This document shows positions 17,276 to 28,530 of a stretch of DNA of 64,000 nt, piece by piece (position 1 is the stretch's first letter; each line of letters begins with the position of its first letter). The position numbers and the translations under genes were made by a program. The stretch comes from Macrostomum hystrix (Eukaryota; Platyhelminthes; Macrostomidae): assembly GCA_950097015.1 (NCBI GenBank), contig CATNEN010000033.1:3084001-3148000 (forward strand), given 5' to 3'. The notes under the pieces were generated by a model. It did no database searches and was not told the DNA's origin. It worked only from the letters and a program-made list of their open reading frames with translations.

Positions 17276-20200
17276 TCATACTCGCCGGTCCGGGTGATCG
17301 CCAAACACATTGCGTATTGGGTGGCATTGTCCATCGCATTGGTAGTCGGGCTTGAGAGAATGACCAACGAAGATGGAAACTACCGGACGCTTGTGCCCAT
17401 CAGGTGTCGGTTCTAATCGGCGCTGAAAGTCCTCCGAATACGCACTGACCGGAGCATGCCCAGCAAGCACTAATAGTCGATCGAGCCAAGAGACGTGTCG
17501 AATAGCCTTGTATTTGGCATTGACTTCAAAAGTGTCTCCATTGATCAATCGAAGTAGTGTGCACATGACTTCAGATGAGTCATCAAACAGATTCGGGCGT
17601 AGCTCGTCAATAAACATGGCAGTGTGTATAGTCTCGCAGAGCTTGTCAAACAGAAACGTGTTAGACCGCTTCTGCACCTGGACAGTCAGCACCTTCGTAG
17701 AACCGAGATGGCTTTGCACAGAGTGTGTCTTCCCAACGCCAGACGGGCCGTATAGATAGACGACACCAGTTGGCGATTGTAACGCTCTGCACACAGCCTT
17801 TACTGTTGGGCACACGTTAGTGGCGGCGATCAACCGGGGAACATGAGCGACGGCGGCATCAGGAAATTGGACAGCATCAGCAGCAGCAGGGACCTGTTGG
17901 ATGGTAGGTAGTTTTGCATATAATTAATTAATTGTCGATTGAGTTAATAATTTTTTGATTCAAAGGAACAGCAAAAATTCAATGATCAATACTTATAAGT
18001 GTGCTAAGTAATCTTATGGCTTATAATATTTTGCATACCTCCAGCTGAGTAGGCAAGGTCGTCCTCGCATAGTCGGCTGTTGCAGCATCATCAGCAGCGG
18101 CGGCGGCGGCAGCGGCAGTAGGGCGACAGTTTTGGCAACCAGCTAGCACCTCTGTTGCTATTACGCGTTTCATCTGAGTCACCTTAAAGTAATCGCTGAG
18201 CTCTTGTCTGACACGAAAGTGTTCGAACATGAAGCCACTATCTAGCAAAGGCTCAGTTTTCGACGCCTCATGAGCAGCAACCCAGCAAAAGGCCTTGGCC
18301 AGCAAGCTGCACTCTTGAGTAGAAACGCGGAAAAGAGCTGGAAACTCGTCCGTACTGGTAACTAGCTTAATTGCACTTGACGCACTGCGTACACCAGACA
18401 CTGTCATTCTACACATTGTAGGATGCAGGTAGGCCGAAGCTTCCGCAGATTCCTCCATCAAAAGGGCATGCAGTCCGCAGTAAACAGTGTAACCATCTTC
18501 TGGTTGGCGCAGGTTCAGGAACATCAGCAAACCATTGGGATGATTCGGAGCTCCTAAACATTCACGGATTGACATGTTGTATTTCTGCTGACGACGCGCT
18601 CGGATTTCTTCGCTGGTCAGCATGTCAACCTGAATACATGATGTTGTGCCGATGGCAAACTGTGCACATGGAGCTACCAATTCATCTTCTAGAAACGCCT
18701 TGAATTTTTCCACATCGCTCGAGATGAATGCAATCTCTATAAGATGTAGCGTCCTTCTAGTCATAAGAACCGACCTGCCCTCTGCTGTTAAAGAGGCGTA
18801 GTCGGTAATTGGAGCTCGAGGACATAGAAGTGGTGATGTCGAACGACACAACGCATATTCATCGGCTATCGGAGCAAATGCCACGCCACCAACTTGCTGC
18901 TGCTGCTGTTGCCGCTGCTGCGGTTGTTGATCTCGCTGATGATGCTGCTGCTGCGATTGCTGCCGTCGTCCCGACTGTTGCGCTGTTGATTCAAAAGCGT
19001 CGACATACGCTGGAGAAAATACTGCGAGAGCTGGTTCATCATCATCGGATATTGTCCCATTCTCGATGACAGACATTGCCGGTGTAGAGCGAGGCGCATA
19101 ATCTGGCGAAGTCGGACAGGCACCAAGTGCGGCACTATTTTTAGGAATAGTCGACTCGCCATTTACGCGCAATAATTCTGCCACCTCTGTTTTGTACTTA
19201 TCATCGACTAGCTGCGATGATGAGGCTGAACTATTAGAGGCCGTCAAAACGGGGGCAGTATTTGACTCTACATTGTCTGTATTGCTGATGAAGTGGTGAT
19301 GTCGAACGACACAACGCATATTCATCGGCTATCGGAGCAAATGCCACGCCATCGTCTTGCTGCTGCTGCCGTTCACGCCCTTGTATCTGCTGCCGCAGCT
19401 GCTGCCGCCACTGCTGCTGCTGCGGCTGTTGCTGTGGTTGTTGCTCTCGCCGTTGATGCTGCTGCTGCTGCTGCTGCTGCGATTGCTGCAGTCGTCCCGA
19501 CTGTTGCGCTGTTGGTTGAGAAGCGTCGACATACACTGGAGAGAATACAGCGCGAACTGGTTCATCAGCATCGGATGTTGTCCCATTCTCGATGACAGAC
19601 ATTGCCGGTGTAGAGCGAGGCGCATAATCTGGCGAAGTCGGACAGGCACCAAGTGCGGCACTAGTTTTAGGAATAGTCGACTCGCCATTTGCGCGCAATA
19701 ATTCTGCCACCTCCGTTTTGTACCTATCATCGACTAGCTGCGATGATGAGGCTGAGCTATTAGAGGCCGTCAAAACGGGGGCAGTATTTGACTCTACATT
19801 GTCTGTATTGCTGATGAACTCGTCCATAATCTCCAGCTGTACGTCGTCTGCTAGCAAGTCGTCCGCTGATTCATCTTCAGATGATAGCACTTTAGGCGTG
19901 GACTCTATGCGATCAGCATGGTCGCCGGCGCCACAAATTGGTTGGGCAGCAATAACCAGAGGCTGTCGCATGGCTACTAGAGATCCAACGCCAGTGTCTT
20001 CAGCATCAGACGACGATGAATTGCTAGACGAAGCATCCAAATCGACAACTGTACGCGTCCGCTTGCGTAGAGTCGATCGGGCATATCGACGCTTCCGAAT
20101 TGCACTCGATAGGACAGTCTGCTTCGGCTGCTGCTGCTGCTGCTGCTGTTTCGACTGCTGCTGCTGCTGTTGCTGCTGTATTACTGCAAGGCGGGGAACA

Positions 20201-20433
20201 GTGAAGGCAGCCGATGCCCGACCAGCCGTTCCTGCCATTGCTGTAAATGATGCCGATGATGCTTGCACACTCGGTCTAGATGCTGCGCCAGTAGGACGAT
20301 CGGTTGACTGCTGAGATCTAAAGTAGTCCACGATCATAGTCTGGCGTAGACCATTAGCATCCGGTGTAGCAATGCTGGCATCCACACGAGCCTTCTTTCC
20401 ACGGCCACGAAATGCTGACATTTCAAAATTCAA
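17276..20433 (-). pseudogene. J1: Rep-helicase-like gene broken by an internal tandem duplication
   Basis: Same architecture as J2. The N-terminal exon opens at ATG 20433 with an intact PCNA-box-like QTMIVDYF and a VVDLD SUMO-motif-like core. A tandem duplication (18827-19818) throws the frame off at about 19290: the first frame stops at 19234, and the remainder (18039-19325) lies in another frame. The splice donor E|GTATGC at 18038 and acceptor CCAACAG at 17894 match J2. The ATPase exon 17276-17893 is intact, with Walker A GPSGVGKT, FIDEL and a QRRLEP arginine pair. The exon 1 tract 18021-19220 looks identical to J2, while the ATPase exon differs at about a dozen residues. An AATAAA-like signal lies near 17107 on the minus strand. 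Confidence 0.65.
18827..19818. repeat. Direct tandem duplication inside J1
   Basis: Both copies begin GAAGTGGTGATGTCGAACGA and end at GTCTGTATTGCTGATGAA. Copy one is about 462 bp and copy two about 529 bp, the difference being mostly longer CTG/CAG (poly-Gln) tracts. J2 has only one copy. Confidence 0.8.
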
Positions 20434-20776
20434 GTCGAGGCGTAGGAATTAACTCGTAATTACTCGGTCGGTCAGTCAGTCGGTCACAAAGTAGATGTTA
20501 AGCGCGCTCAGTCTTACATAGCTCACTTTTGCGACTGTACTCAACTGTAGTTCTAGATTTGACTACAGACAAAACTTTTTTTCGCGAAAATTCACTCGTG
20601 TGTATTGCAATCCCCAATTCGCAAATACTAATAGATAAAATTTCTATGGCTATTTCGCGAAAAAACCATTACAAGTATATAGACTAGCCATGTTAATTCA
20701 ATTACTTTCGCAGTATACTTTACTACTTCAGGTGCAATCGGCACTACTATAAGTAATATTGCAGTAGTAAGTCAAC
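20434..20776. other. J1 upstream region
   Basis: The first 120 bp (GGTCGGTCAGTCAGTCGGTC, then GCGCGCTC-GTCTTA) are shared with the J2 upstream region at 32410-32560 and probably hold the promoter. The rest has single TTTCGCGAAAA motifs. Confidence 0.45.
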
Positions 20777-21000
20777 ATTAATAATAATGGGGATCCACAC
20801 AAAAAGTGTGGATTCCAATATAAAAAAAACTGATTCCTAGTAAAAATTTATTTTCATTTCTAGTATAATGTTGCCTATTTTTTTTAAATAAAAAAATGCG
20901 TTGGGGTGAATGGGATTCGAACCCGAGCCACTTGTACTAGCGACAATGCATTAGACCTGCATGCCAGTTCACTAACAATAAAAGTGTGTGTTGTCTGGCT
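20777..21000 (-). repeat. tRNA-derived SINE-like repeat, copy 2
   Basis: Head at 20906-20972 on the minus strand, with TGGCATGCAGG and the perfect B-box GGTTCGAATCC. The outer stem GTGAA/TTCAC still pairs. The AT-rich body ends in GGATCCCCATTATTATTAA. Confidence 0.7.
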
Positions 21001-21466
21001 ATTTATATTGCTTTTCTTTCGCATGTTGTATTCTTATGAACCTTTTGCAAAAATACTGCCCTTACCTTTGTTTTGGGAACATAGCAGTATTATCGCGAAA
21101 ATTCTGTGTCTTAGACAATAGAAATGTCTATGTCTATTTCGCGAAAATACCATCTAAACTATCACAAGTATATAGACTAGCCATGTTAATTCAGTTACGT
21201 TCGCAGTATACTTTACTACTTCAGGTGCAAGCAGCACTACTTCAAGTACTATTGCGCAACTATGCATTTAATATTGTTTGAATACACATTTGTACTTTCG
21301 CGAATATATACCGGCTGCTGTAGCCGCACAATCTCAGATTTATTTGCATAAGTACGGCAGTAAAAGACAAGACACTTCGTCTGAAAAAATTCGCAAAAAG
21401 ACATGTGTCCCAAATGAAAGTAAAGGCATTATCAAAAGGAATTAACTGGCGTATTCGAGCAAAAGT
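21001..21466. other. Degenerate palindrome DNA
   Basis: Scattered GCAAAAATACTGCC and CGCGAAAATACC motifs. Its block CAGTATACTTTACTACTTCAGGTGCAA also occurs near 20710. No gene. Confidence 0.45.
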
Positions 21467-21675
21467 ACGTTAATAATAATGGGGATCCACAAAAAGTGGG
21501 GATTCGAATATAAAAAAGACTAATTTTAATTTTCATTGATAGTAGAATGTTAGCTGCTTTTTTAATAAAAAAAAGTAGGGCTGACTGGGATTCGAACCCG
21601 AGCCACTGGTATTAGAGAGAAATGCCTTAGACCTGCACGCCAGATCACTAACAATCAAATAGTGTGTTATCTGGC
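21467..21675 (-). repeat. tRNA-derived SINE-like repeat, copy 3
   Basis: Head at 21580-21648, with TGGCGTGCAGG and the perfect B-box. The body is as in copy 2. Flanking ATGTGTCCCAAATGAAAGTA is shared with copy 1, so those two were probably copied with flanking DNA. Confidence 0.7.
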
Positions 21676-22048
21676 TATTTATATTTATTTTCTTTCGCAT
21701 GTTCGAGTTTTAATGACGTTTGTCTGCAAATGGTGAAATCTTGACCACTAATACAATTTTTTTTCTAACAGACTGATAATATTTATTCAGCGAATATAGA
21801 GAGTACTTCAGGAATGTTTTGCAAAAATACTACCCTTATCTTTGTTTTGGAAACATATCAGTATTTTTGCGAAAATACTTTAATTCATGAATATGCATAG
21901 ACAATAAATACACTTTTCGCGAAAATACCAGCATTTGAGTCTATTCGCAGCCAAGTCAGTTTTCGAATCGACATCCATCACATATATGTACGGATATGTG
22001 ATTCAGGCAGCCGATGCTGCTTGCCCACTCGGTCTATACGTATAAACT
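21676..22048. other. No gene seen
   Basis: Palindrome-repeat fragments and a segment matching the start of the J coding region (GCAGCCGATGCTGCTTGCCCACTCGGTCTA near 22006, also at 32716), left over from a rearrangement. Confidence 0.4.
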
Positions 22049-22649
22049 AGAGTTTACGGACTTAGAGAATTTTATCATGTCAGTGATAAAATTTTCGACC
22101 GTCCCAAGAGCTTAGTTGGTGTGGCTGGTGGAGTAGTAAATGCTATACAGGCAGGTATATATATATACTCTTAAGAAAGGTGCGCGAGTTGTTTTTTCGC
22201 AACTTGACTTCGCTACTCGACGTCGTCGGCATATGGGGGCTAGTATATAGCCGGGCTGGCTGAACCCCGGGCGATTCGATTCTATTTTTAGCTTAAGGCG
22301 CACCTTTCTTAAGAGTATATACATACAAGCTGGCTCGTGTGTATTTAAATGGCAGCCTATTGAAGTCTATGGGGCACGCAAGCCAGTATATACTCTTAAG
22401 AAAGGTGCGCCTTAGGCTAAAAATAGAAACACCATGCATTTTCGGTCATCTAGTAATTACTAGTCGTCATCAAGCCCGATCTAGATATAATCTCCGTCAT
22501 ATTGCCTCCAGCGAAAGTGTACAGCGCGCACCTTTCTTTAGAGTATATACTAGCTGGCTCGCTCTATCCCGCCCCGATCTCACTACACTATTTAAGCCTT
22601 GGGACGGTCGAGAATTTACGTTTATAAATTCTCTAAGTCCATAAACTCT
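22049..22649. mobile_element. Foldback / MITE-like element, copy 1
   Basis: Outer inverted repeats of about 60 bp (22049-22114 and 22592-22649) with AGAGTTTA-GGACTTAGAGAA and CGACCGTCCCAAG. Inside, TACTCTTAAGAAAGGTGCGC occurs four times in alternating orientation (near 22160, 22300, 22392 and 22528). The middle two are extended into 44-bp inverted arms. No transposase frame. Confidence 0.65.
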
Positions 22650-22654
22650 TATAA

Positions 22655-22735
22655 TTGGAGTGCTGCATGGTGTGGTGTGGTGTGGTGTGGTGTGTGGTGT
22701 GGTGTGGTGTGTGGTGTTGGGTGGGTGGATGCAGA
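22655..22735. repeat. (TGTGG)n microsatellite
   Basis: GTGGTGTGGTGTGGTGTGTG-type tract directly after the foldback. Longer in the second copy (33370-33455). Confidence 0.9.
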
Positions 22736-23559
22736 GTGCAGGTGCAGGTTGGGTAGGTGGTGCATGGTGTCTCACTCTCATATCCTCCCTTCACTCTGTC
22801 CTAGCTTCCTCCCCTACCTTCGCTTTCCTCCTCTTCCTTTCTTCGATCTACCCTGATCCTTTATTCACTCTCCCTCGCTATCAATTTCCTCCTGTACTAT
22901 CCTCCAAATATGTCTTCGCAAAAGAGTAACACATCAGTACAATGAATCAATAAATACAATGAATCAGTCGTACGAATTTGGGTGGGTGGATGCAGAGTGC
23001 AGGTGGTTGGGTAGGTGGTGGTGTCTGACTCTCTGCATATCCTCCCTTCACTCTGTCCTAGCTTCCTCCCCTATACCTTCGCTTTCCTGATCCCCTTCCT
23101 TTAATCTGATGATTCTGGATTCAGGATTCTGGATTCTGATTCAGGATCTGATGATCCTGATCCTCTCTTCACTCTCCCTCGCTTTTACTTTCCTCCTGTA
23201 TACTATCCTCCAAATATTTTTTCGCGAAAGTAACACATCAGTACAAATCTACAATCTGTGCAGTCAACCTACTTTTGCTTTCCTCCCCTTCCTTCGATTT
23301 GATCCTCTCTTCACTCTCCCTCGCTTTCACTATCCGCCAACTATGTTTTCGCGAAAGTTACACGTCAATAAATGGTACCAGAGTGCTTTTGTTGGAACGA
23401 TCAGTTGAGATCAGTTCGAAGAAACTGAAGCATCCAAAGCCAAAAACAAAAGCCGAAATCCAAATTTGCAGCTTCTTCTAGCTGCAACTCACTGACTAGC
23501 CAGTTTCTGCACTGCTATAGCTACTACTTACAGCAGGCGCATGCGTAGCTGAAAAGACA
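22736..23559. other. Duplicated pyrimidine-rich spacer
   Basis: GGTGGATGCAGAGTGCAGGT and the CTCCCTTCACTCTGTCCTAGCTTCCTCC tract occur twice here, at about 22720 and 22980. A GATTCTGGATTCAGG minirepeat lies near 23110. Single TTTCGCGAAAGTAACAC motifs are present. Open frames are simple-sequence artefacts. Confidence 0.5.
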
Positions 23560-23680
23560 TTTTTTATCTCCTTAGTGTATTTCTTGCACACGTCTATGGC
23601 TGTAAATAGTAGCACGCAAAAAGCCGAATGACCTTTTTTTTGATCTCCGTAGTGTATTTCTAAATATAGAACATTCTATA
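23560..23680. repeat. Dispersed repeat (TAGTGTATTTC family)
   Basis: Two half-copies, the first ATCTCCTTAGTGTATTTCTT and the second GATCTCCGTAGTGTATTTCTA. Shared with 4534-4690 and 34107-34215. Confidence 0.7.
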
Positions 23681-24050
23681 TGGACTATCCCAATTAGGGT
23701 CGTCGTCTCTGGGGAAAACTCGCACCGATTTAGAATACACGTACAACAGAGGTCCGTTTTGGTCTTGCTGGGGCCTTGGCTGGGGCTTGGCTGGACCAGA
23801 CCCCCCCTTTCAACATTTTAGGAACATAATATCTCAGACTGATCGATTACGATTACGTCGGTCTTGTAATAAGTCTCAACGCCAATGTACACCGCATAAC
23901 CGCCAGTCAGTTTAGTACATATTATTTTAATGATAGAATAAACAAGATAAGAAGTTGTGTACTATTAACGATTATACAAATAACAAACACTAAATTATTT
24001 ATATTTATTAATTATTTATATTTTAAAACGGATGACCGGTGCAGAGCAAT
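23681..24050. other. Spacer, no gene
   Basis: Includes a short segment (CACCGATTTAGAATACACGT, then a Gly/Leu-type GGGGCTTGGCTGG run) not seen elsewhere in the window, then the common GACTGATCGATTACG block. Confidence 0.4.
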
Positions 24051-24155
24051 GCTGACTGCTCGCATTGCCGTCAGGCCGCACGTTAGCCAGCTGAAAGCAT
24101 TCAGAAAAAAGCTGAAATCTGACTAACGTGCGGCCTGACGGCAGTGCGTGAGCAA
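24051..24155. repeat. Conserved hairpin, copy b
   Basis: A perfect 20-bp stem: GCCGTCAGGCCGCACGTTAG at 24067-24086 with its complement at 24123-24142. Weaker pairing extends it outward. Confidence 0.85.
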
Positions 24156-24760
24156 TAGCCAGCTGATATCATAGCAGCTTCCGTTGAAGGACGCGAAAAT
24201 ACATTCTACTGTTCAACCAGTATGTGACATGTCGCAGTATGTGAACCACGGAACCGTCCCACCGAATCACTATACACTACAATACCGTAGCAGTCCGGTG
24301 TGACGATACTGTCTTCCACAAGAGCCTTCTTACCTTTTTACCACTGCCACATTATACACAGATCTCAAGTAGTCAACTTGTTTTCGTTTTGACTTAATAC
24401 GTATGTACTTTCGCGAAAAAAAAGTTGGCAGTGCGCAAACACTAATTATAGATGAAATGTCTGGCTATATTCGCGAAAATACCATAGATATAGCCACGCT
24501 ACTTAAAGAACTTTTGCAAAAATACTGCATACAATATGAATTATATGCAGCCGTTTTTTGTGTCTACGGCCAAAAACGTCTGACTGTATTTTCGAAAGAA
24601 AAAATGTGGATACGAATAAAAAAATCGCGAAAAATCGAGCTGTACCAAGCAGACATGTCTTTGGTAAAATACGCAGAATTTAATGCACTACATACCTATA
24701 GTCTGCACGTTTTAATAGTGCATCTTGGAATATCTTATATCTAGCGATACGAAAGTGTAT
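24156..24760 (+). repeat. I segment, copy 2
   Basis: Same as 12166-12640. The open frame 24403-24744 differs from copy 1 by a local frame change (a run after KEK), typical of unconstrained sequence. Confidence 0.6.
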
Positions 24761-25260
24761 AATAATTAATTCGTCGTTTGTACTTTACTTTCTCAAACTT
24801 ATCTAACTTATCTAGCTAACTTATATGTATTTATAATGTACGATAATAGTTACATTACTGCACGCCTACAATTTCATATAATATACGAAATCCAAGCTAA
24901 GAAAAAACAGTAAGACGTATTAAGCATTTTAATCAATTAATACTTCAATCAATATTTATATTTTTATATCAATTTAATCAATTAATCAATCTGTCTATAT
25001 TGAGCATAGAAAAATTAAACTGAAATTTAAAGAATTATGGAGACCAGCAGCGTCTGATCAATTTTTATCGGCTTAACTCAAATTTACAACTATTATCTCT
25101 TAATCTGCTTATGGGATTTAAACACATCAAATTTAATCAATTTAATAAATCTGTAAATTGAGCATAGAAAAATTAAACATAAAATTCAGAATTGAAGAAT
25201 CAATTAGTTCAATCAGTTAATCAGTCAATCAGTCTTCAATTAACGCACCGCTCCCCTCGG
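24761..25260. other. AT-rich spacer, no gene
   Basis: TCAATTAATC-type low-complexity sequence with a local direct repeat (TTGAGCATAGAAAAATTAAAC at about 25000 and 25160). Confidence 0.5.
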
Positions 25261-25631
25261 TCATAGGACACCCGGCTGCGGGATAAAGGATGGGTTTTAG
25301 GTTTCATTTAGTTTGTTAGCTCAGATGTTATCAGATGTGTTATTAATAAATATTCAAATGCAAATAATAATCGAAATCTACTACTCACATAAGGATCCAG
25401 CCCCGCAGCTATGCGGCGAGCCCTGGCCATGCGAAGCATGGCCGCTTTGACCCGCCGCATAGCTGCGGTGAGATTCTGCTCCACCCGGCGCCGTTCCGGC
25501 GTCCAGGCCTCCACTGCCGCCACCTCAGTTGCCGCCTCAATCGCATTGTTTAATGCCTTCTCCAGTTCTTCGACAGCGGAAGCCAGGACGAACGCCCGAA
25601 ACGGCGCCGGGAACATAGGGAAATTTGCCAT
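25261..25631 (-). CDS. F2: Ala/Arg-rich helical protein with PGVL micro-exon, 85 aa
   Basis: Exon 1 is 25389-25631 and the intron 25276-25388 (TAT|GTGAGT to CCCGCAG). Exon 2, 25261-25275, encodes PGVL. The N-terminus FPMFPAPFRAFV replaces the F1 version. The RRVKAAMLRMARARR helix is conserved. Partner of E2. Confidence 0.75.
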
Positions 25632-25877
25632 TGTTAATTGTTGTTAATTGTTAATTGCTGCTGTTGCGGCTTTGGTTGTGGGCTGATTTCTTGGCCGATA
25701 AAATATCTCTTGTTCTTAATGCCCAGACTGGCCTGTATTTATTTGATTTGTCTGTGGACTGACTCACCTGTGTTTGATAAAATATACTCTATGGGGACTT
25801 TGATTAAAGTTTAGAAATTTTTAAAACTAAAAAATTTTTTTTGCTTTAGGCTCGCTTGATTTACTAACTGACTGAAC
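25632..25877. promoter_or_regulatory. Bidirectional F2/E2 intergenic region
   Basis: 246 bp with the same GCCCAGACTGGCCTGTATT block and ATAAAATATACTCTATGGGG core as the F1/E1 region. Confidence 0.5.
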
Positions 25878-26258
25878 ATGTCGTTCATTGCCCATCAGAT
25901 GCAGTTAGTGCAAATGTATCTTCACCCGCACATATTTCAACTCTTTCTCAGCTGTCGCATAGATTGCATTGGCCGGTTTATAGCGCATCGAGGGTGCTTC
26001 GAGCAGCTACATAGTTTGCAGCGCGGTGTTCCAAATGCTGAGTATAGCGCTAATGAGTTATGCTTATTATTACGGCGCACTCAAGAATGGCTGCAACAGC
26101 ACCGGTCAGCAGAAGACTATAAGGCTGTCTTGTTCGTGACTGGTGTAAGAGACGATGATGCACAAGACAACATCGAAGTGCTAGAGCTTTTCGAGGAAGC
26201 CCAAGCTGAACTCCAGCTCATCATACATGGAGTTCGCTACTGGTACATCGAACAATGA
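25878..26258 (+). CDS. E2: short form of the E protein, 126 aa
   Basis: As E1, but an in-frame 54-nt deletion after RYW removes most of the basic Gln/Arg tail, so the protein ends RYWYIEQ. The same deletion is present in E4 (56614 end), so this is a stable short form and not a local accident. Confidence 0.75.
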   Translation: MSFIAHQMQLVQMYLHPHIFQLFLSCRIDCIGRFIAHRGCFEQLHSLQRGVPNAEYSANELCLLLRRTQEWLQQHRSAEDYKAVLFVTGVRDDDAQDNIEVLELFEEAQAELQLIIHGVRYWYIEQ

Positions 26259-26763
26259 ATGCTGTAAAATACAGAATTTATATACAGAATTTTATGTATT
26301 AAAGTTTACACGTTTATTTTTGCTCTCGCGACTTTGCAAATCAGACTAATTGTAGAATAGCACGATTATTTGTTCAATCAATGAAATTCTATATATATTT
26401 ATACTCTATATATGTATTGGTGAAATTTAATTATTAATTACCGGTTGACTACCTGCACACATCTGTGTTCGCGTATTAATATTTTATTACTGACTGATCT
26501 CATCAGTCGTCTGATTATGATTAATGGTAAATGCGACAATATATTGTCAATAGTGACGGCAAACTCTTATGCTTTGAATATACCACGTGAAGGTGAACGA
26601 GAGCTAGTGTATGTAAAAGTAGTTTAAAACATTTGCAGGTATCATGAACTGTCGACTTTGAATACTTAGATGTGTTAATCAAATACCAACTTTTAATTAT
26701 ATTATTCAGTTAATTAATTTCATTATAACTAATGGCAACAGTGCTTAACAAAAGAATTGCTAC
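26259..26763. other. E2 3' flank
   Basis: Homologous to 14141-14606, with local expansions (ATATATT tract near 26385). No gene. Confidence 0.5.
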
Positions 26764-27245
26764 ATGTCATTCAAATCTGGGTTATTAGCAGCACGATTGG
26801 CATTGCCGCGCTCTCTTTCAGTGCCAGTGCCGCCATTGTTGATGCTGCTGCTACTACTTACAATTGGTGACTGTATATCGGTCACTTGCGCATGCTGCGG
26901 CAGTTGCAATTGTTCGGATCACGTTCTAAATCACGTGTTCAATTGTTCTAAATCACGTGTCGGATTGGTGTTCACAATAGAAAATCTCTGATAGTAAATG
27001 CGCACGACACCTGGACGATGCAATACGTACTGAACACGTTGACGTGAAGGCAGAATAGCAAAATCGGAGTCTGAACTACTATCCGAGCTGTGCCTTCGTC
27101 GACGTCGCTCAGTGCCAATCACGACATCCGTGCTGTTACTGACGGTAGGGCACGAGATCGGTTTGTCGTTGCCAGAGTTGTGATCCTCTCTGTCGATATC
27201 TCGATCTCGATCTCCGCCATTGTGCCGCCCACCCAGGGATGACAT
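26764..27245 (-). pseudogene. G2: truncated G copy
   Basis: Intact up to the NANPTRDL equivalent. There a small duplication of the CACGT-containing segment (26915-26960) breaks the frame, so it stops at 26931 after 104 residues. The downstream G sequence is still present out of frame. It may still encode the shortened protein. Confidence 0.6.
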
Positions 27246-27479
27246 GTTGTAGTTTTTTTATTTGAAACAATAATTAAGAATCTAAAATGTGTAAATAAGT
27301 TACGCCACTTACCTTAGTAAAGTAACCAACTAAAAACCCTATTTCTAGTCTATGGTAACAAGATTGCTGATAATCTTATGTGATTGGGAATATGTAATCA
27401 ATGCAGTTGAAACTTTGGACAATTAATGAAGTAAATAAAACAAGTTCAACATTTTAAATACTGCCCCCATTGTCTCGCC
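27246..27479. promoter_or_regulatory. Bidirectional G2/H2 intergenic region
   Basis: 234 bp, near-identical to 15066-15302. Confidence 0.5.
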
Positions 27480-28046
27480 ATGCCTACATCAACATCATCA
27501 TCAGGGCCAACTCTAAACGATGCGGAACGAAACGAATCCAACTGTCACGACGATGACGTTAAGCTGAATGAAGAGCCAGGCTATGATGACTACGGGTATG
27601 ATGAAACATACAATTCAACATACAGTTTTGTATTCGGCCTGGCAGACGACCATTTGTTATACGCCGTAGCTGAAGAGGTCGAAGCGGCGATGGCAGCCAA
27701 TTGCTTTGACCCAGCTGATGACGAGCTTTTGTATGCAGCAGCTGAAGAGGGGGAGGCGTCAGCAGCAGCGGCAGCGACGGCAGCCAGTAGCTGTTTATTT
27801 GACCCAGCTGATGACGAGCTTTTGTATGCAGCAGCTGAAGAGGCGGAGGCGTCAGCAGCAGCGGCAGCGATGGCAGCCAGTAGCTGCTTGTTTGACCCAG
27901 CTGATGACGAGCTTTTGTATGTCGCAGCTGAAGAGGCGGAGGCGTCAGCAGCAGCGGCAGCGATGGCAGCCAGTAGCTGTTTATTTGACCCAGCTGACGA
28001 CTGCCTATTGTATGCCGGAGCTGAAGAGGCGGAGGCATACGTTTGA
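27480..28046 (+). CDS. H2: acidic tandem-repeat protein, 188 aa
   Basis: Five ADD-x-LLY units as in H1. There is a two-residue insertion near the N-terminus (ERNES) and a YAGAEE variant in the last unit. A TAA just upstream of the ATG fixes the start. Confidence 0.75.
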   Translation: MPTSTSSSGPTLNDAERNESNCHDDDVKLNEEPGYDDYGYDETYNSTYSFVFGLADDHLLYAVAEEVEAAMAANCFDPADDELLYAAAEEGEASAAAAATAASSCLFDPADDELLYAAAEEAEASAAAAAMAASSCLFDPADDELLYVAAEEAEASAAAAAMAASSCLFDPADDCLLYAGAEEAEAYV

Positions 28047-28530
28047 AATTATATTATAAAATAATGCAGAAACTATGATTCATTACAGTTATTTTATAAA
28101 TAAAGCCTCTGATTATCATAACGATTTGATATACATATTGGTGTTGTTTTGTTAGTGATTGAAAATACACTAATCTTTTCGTGAAAATACCATCACCAAC
28201 AATCATAAGCACAAACGTAAGCATTATTGTTTGTATTTTTTGTTTGTAAACGTTCATATTATTTTAATACTCAAAGCAATTTCGCATAAATACAGCAGTT
28301 TGTATTTGTTTTAGAACATGTTCTTTCGGAAAAATATGTTCATCTTCGTATCGTTAGTATTTTTGCAAAAAACTGTCATTATTTTTCATTCACAGGTATT
28401 CAATACAATATATAGATAGCATATAGTCTTTTCGCGAAAAAAATCCACTCATGACTCTTGGCAATTTGCAGAAATACTAAATGTGTCTATGGTTAAAAAT
28501 GTACAAGATACTTAGTCTAATAATATGCAT
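28047..28530. other. H2 3' flank
   Basis: Homologous to 15864-16326. No gene. Confidence 0.5.

Noticed and set aside
22599-22929. Two overlapping plus frames rich in Cys/Gly/Val/Trp (also 33304-34031)
   Set aside because: Produced by the TGTGG microsatellite and pyrimidine-rich spacer. Lengths change with repeat number.
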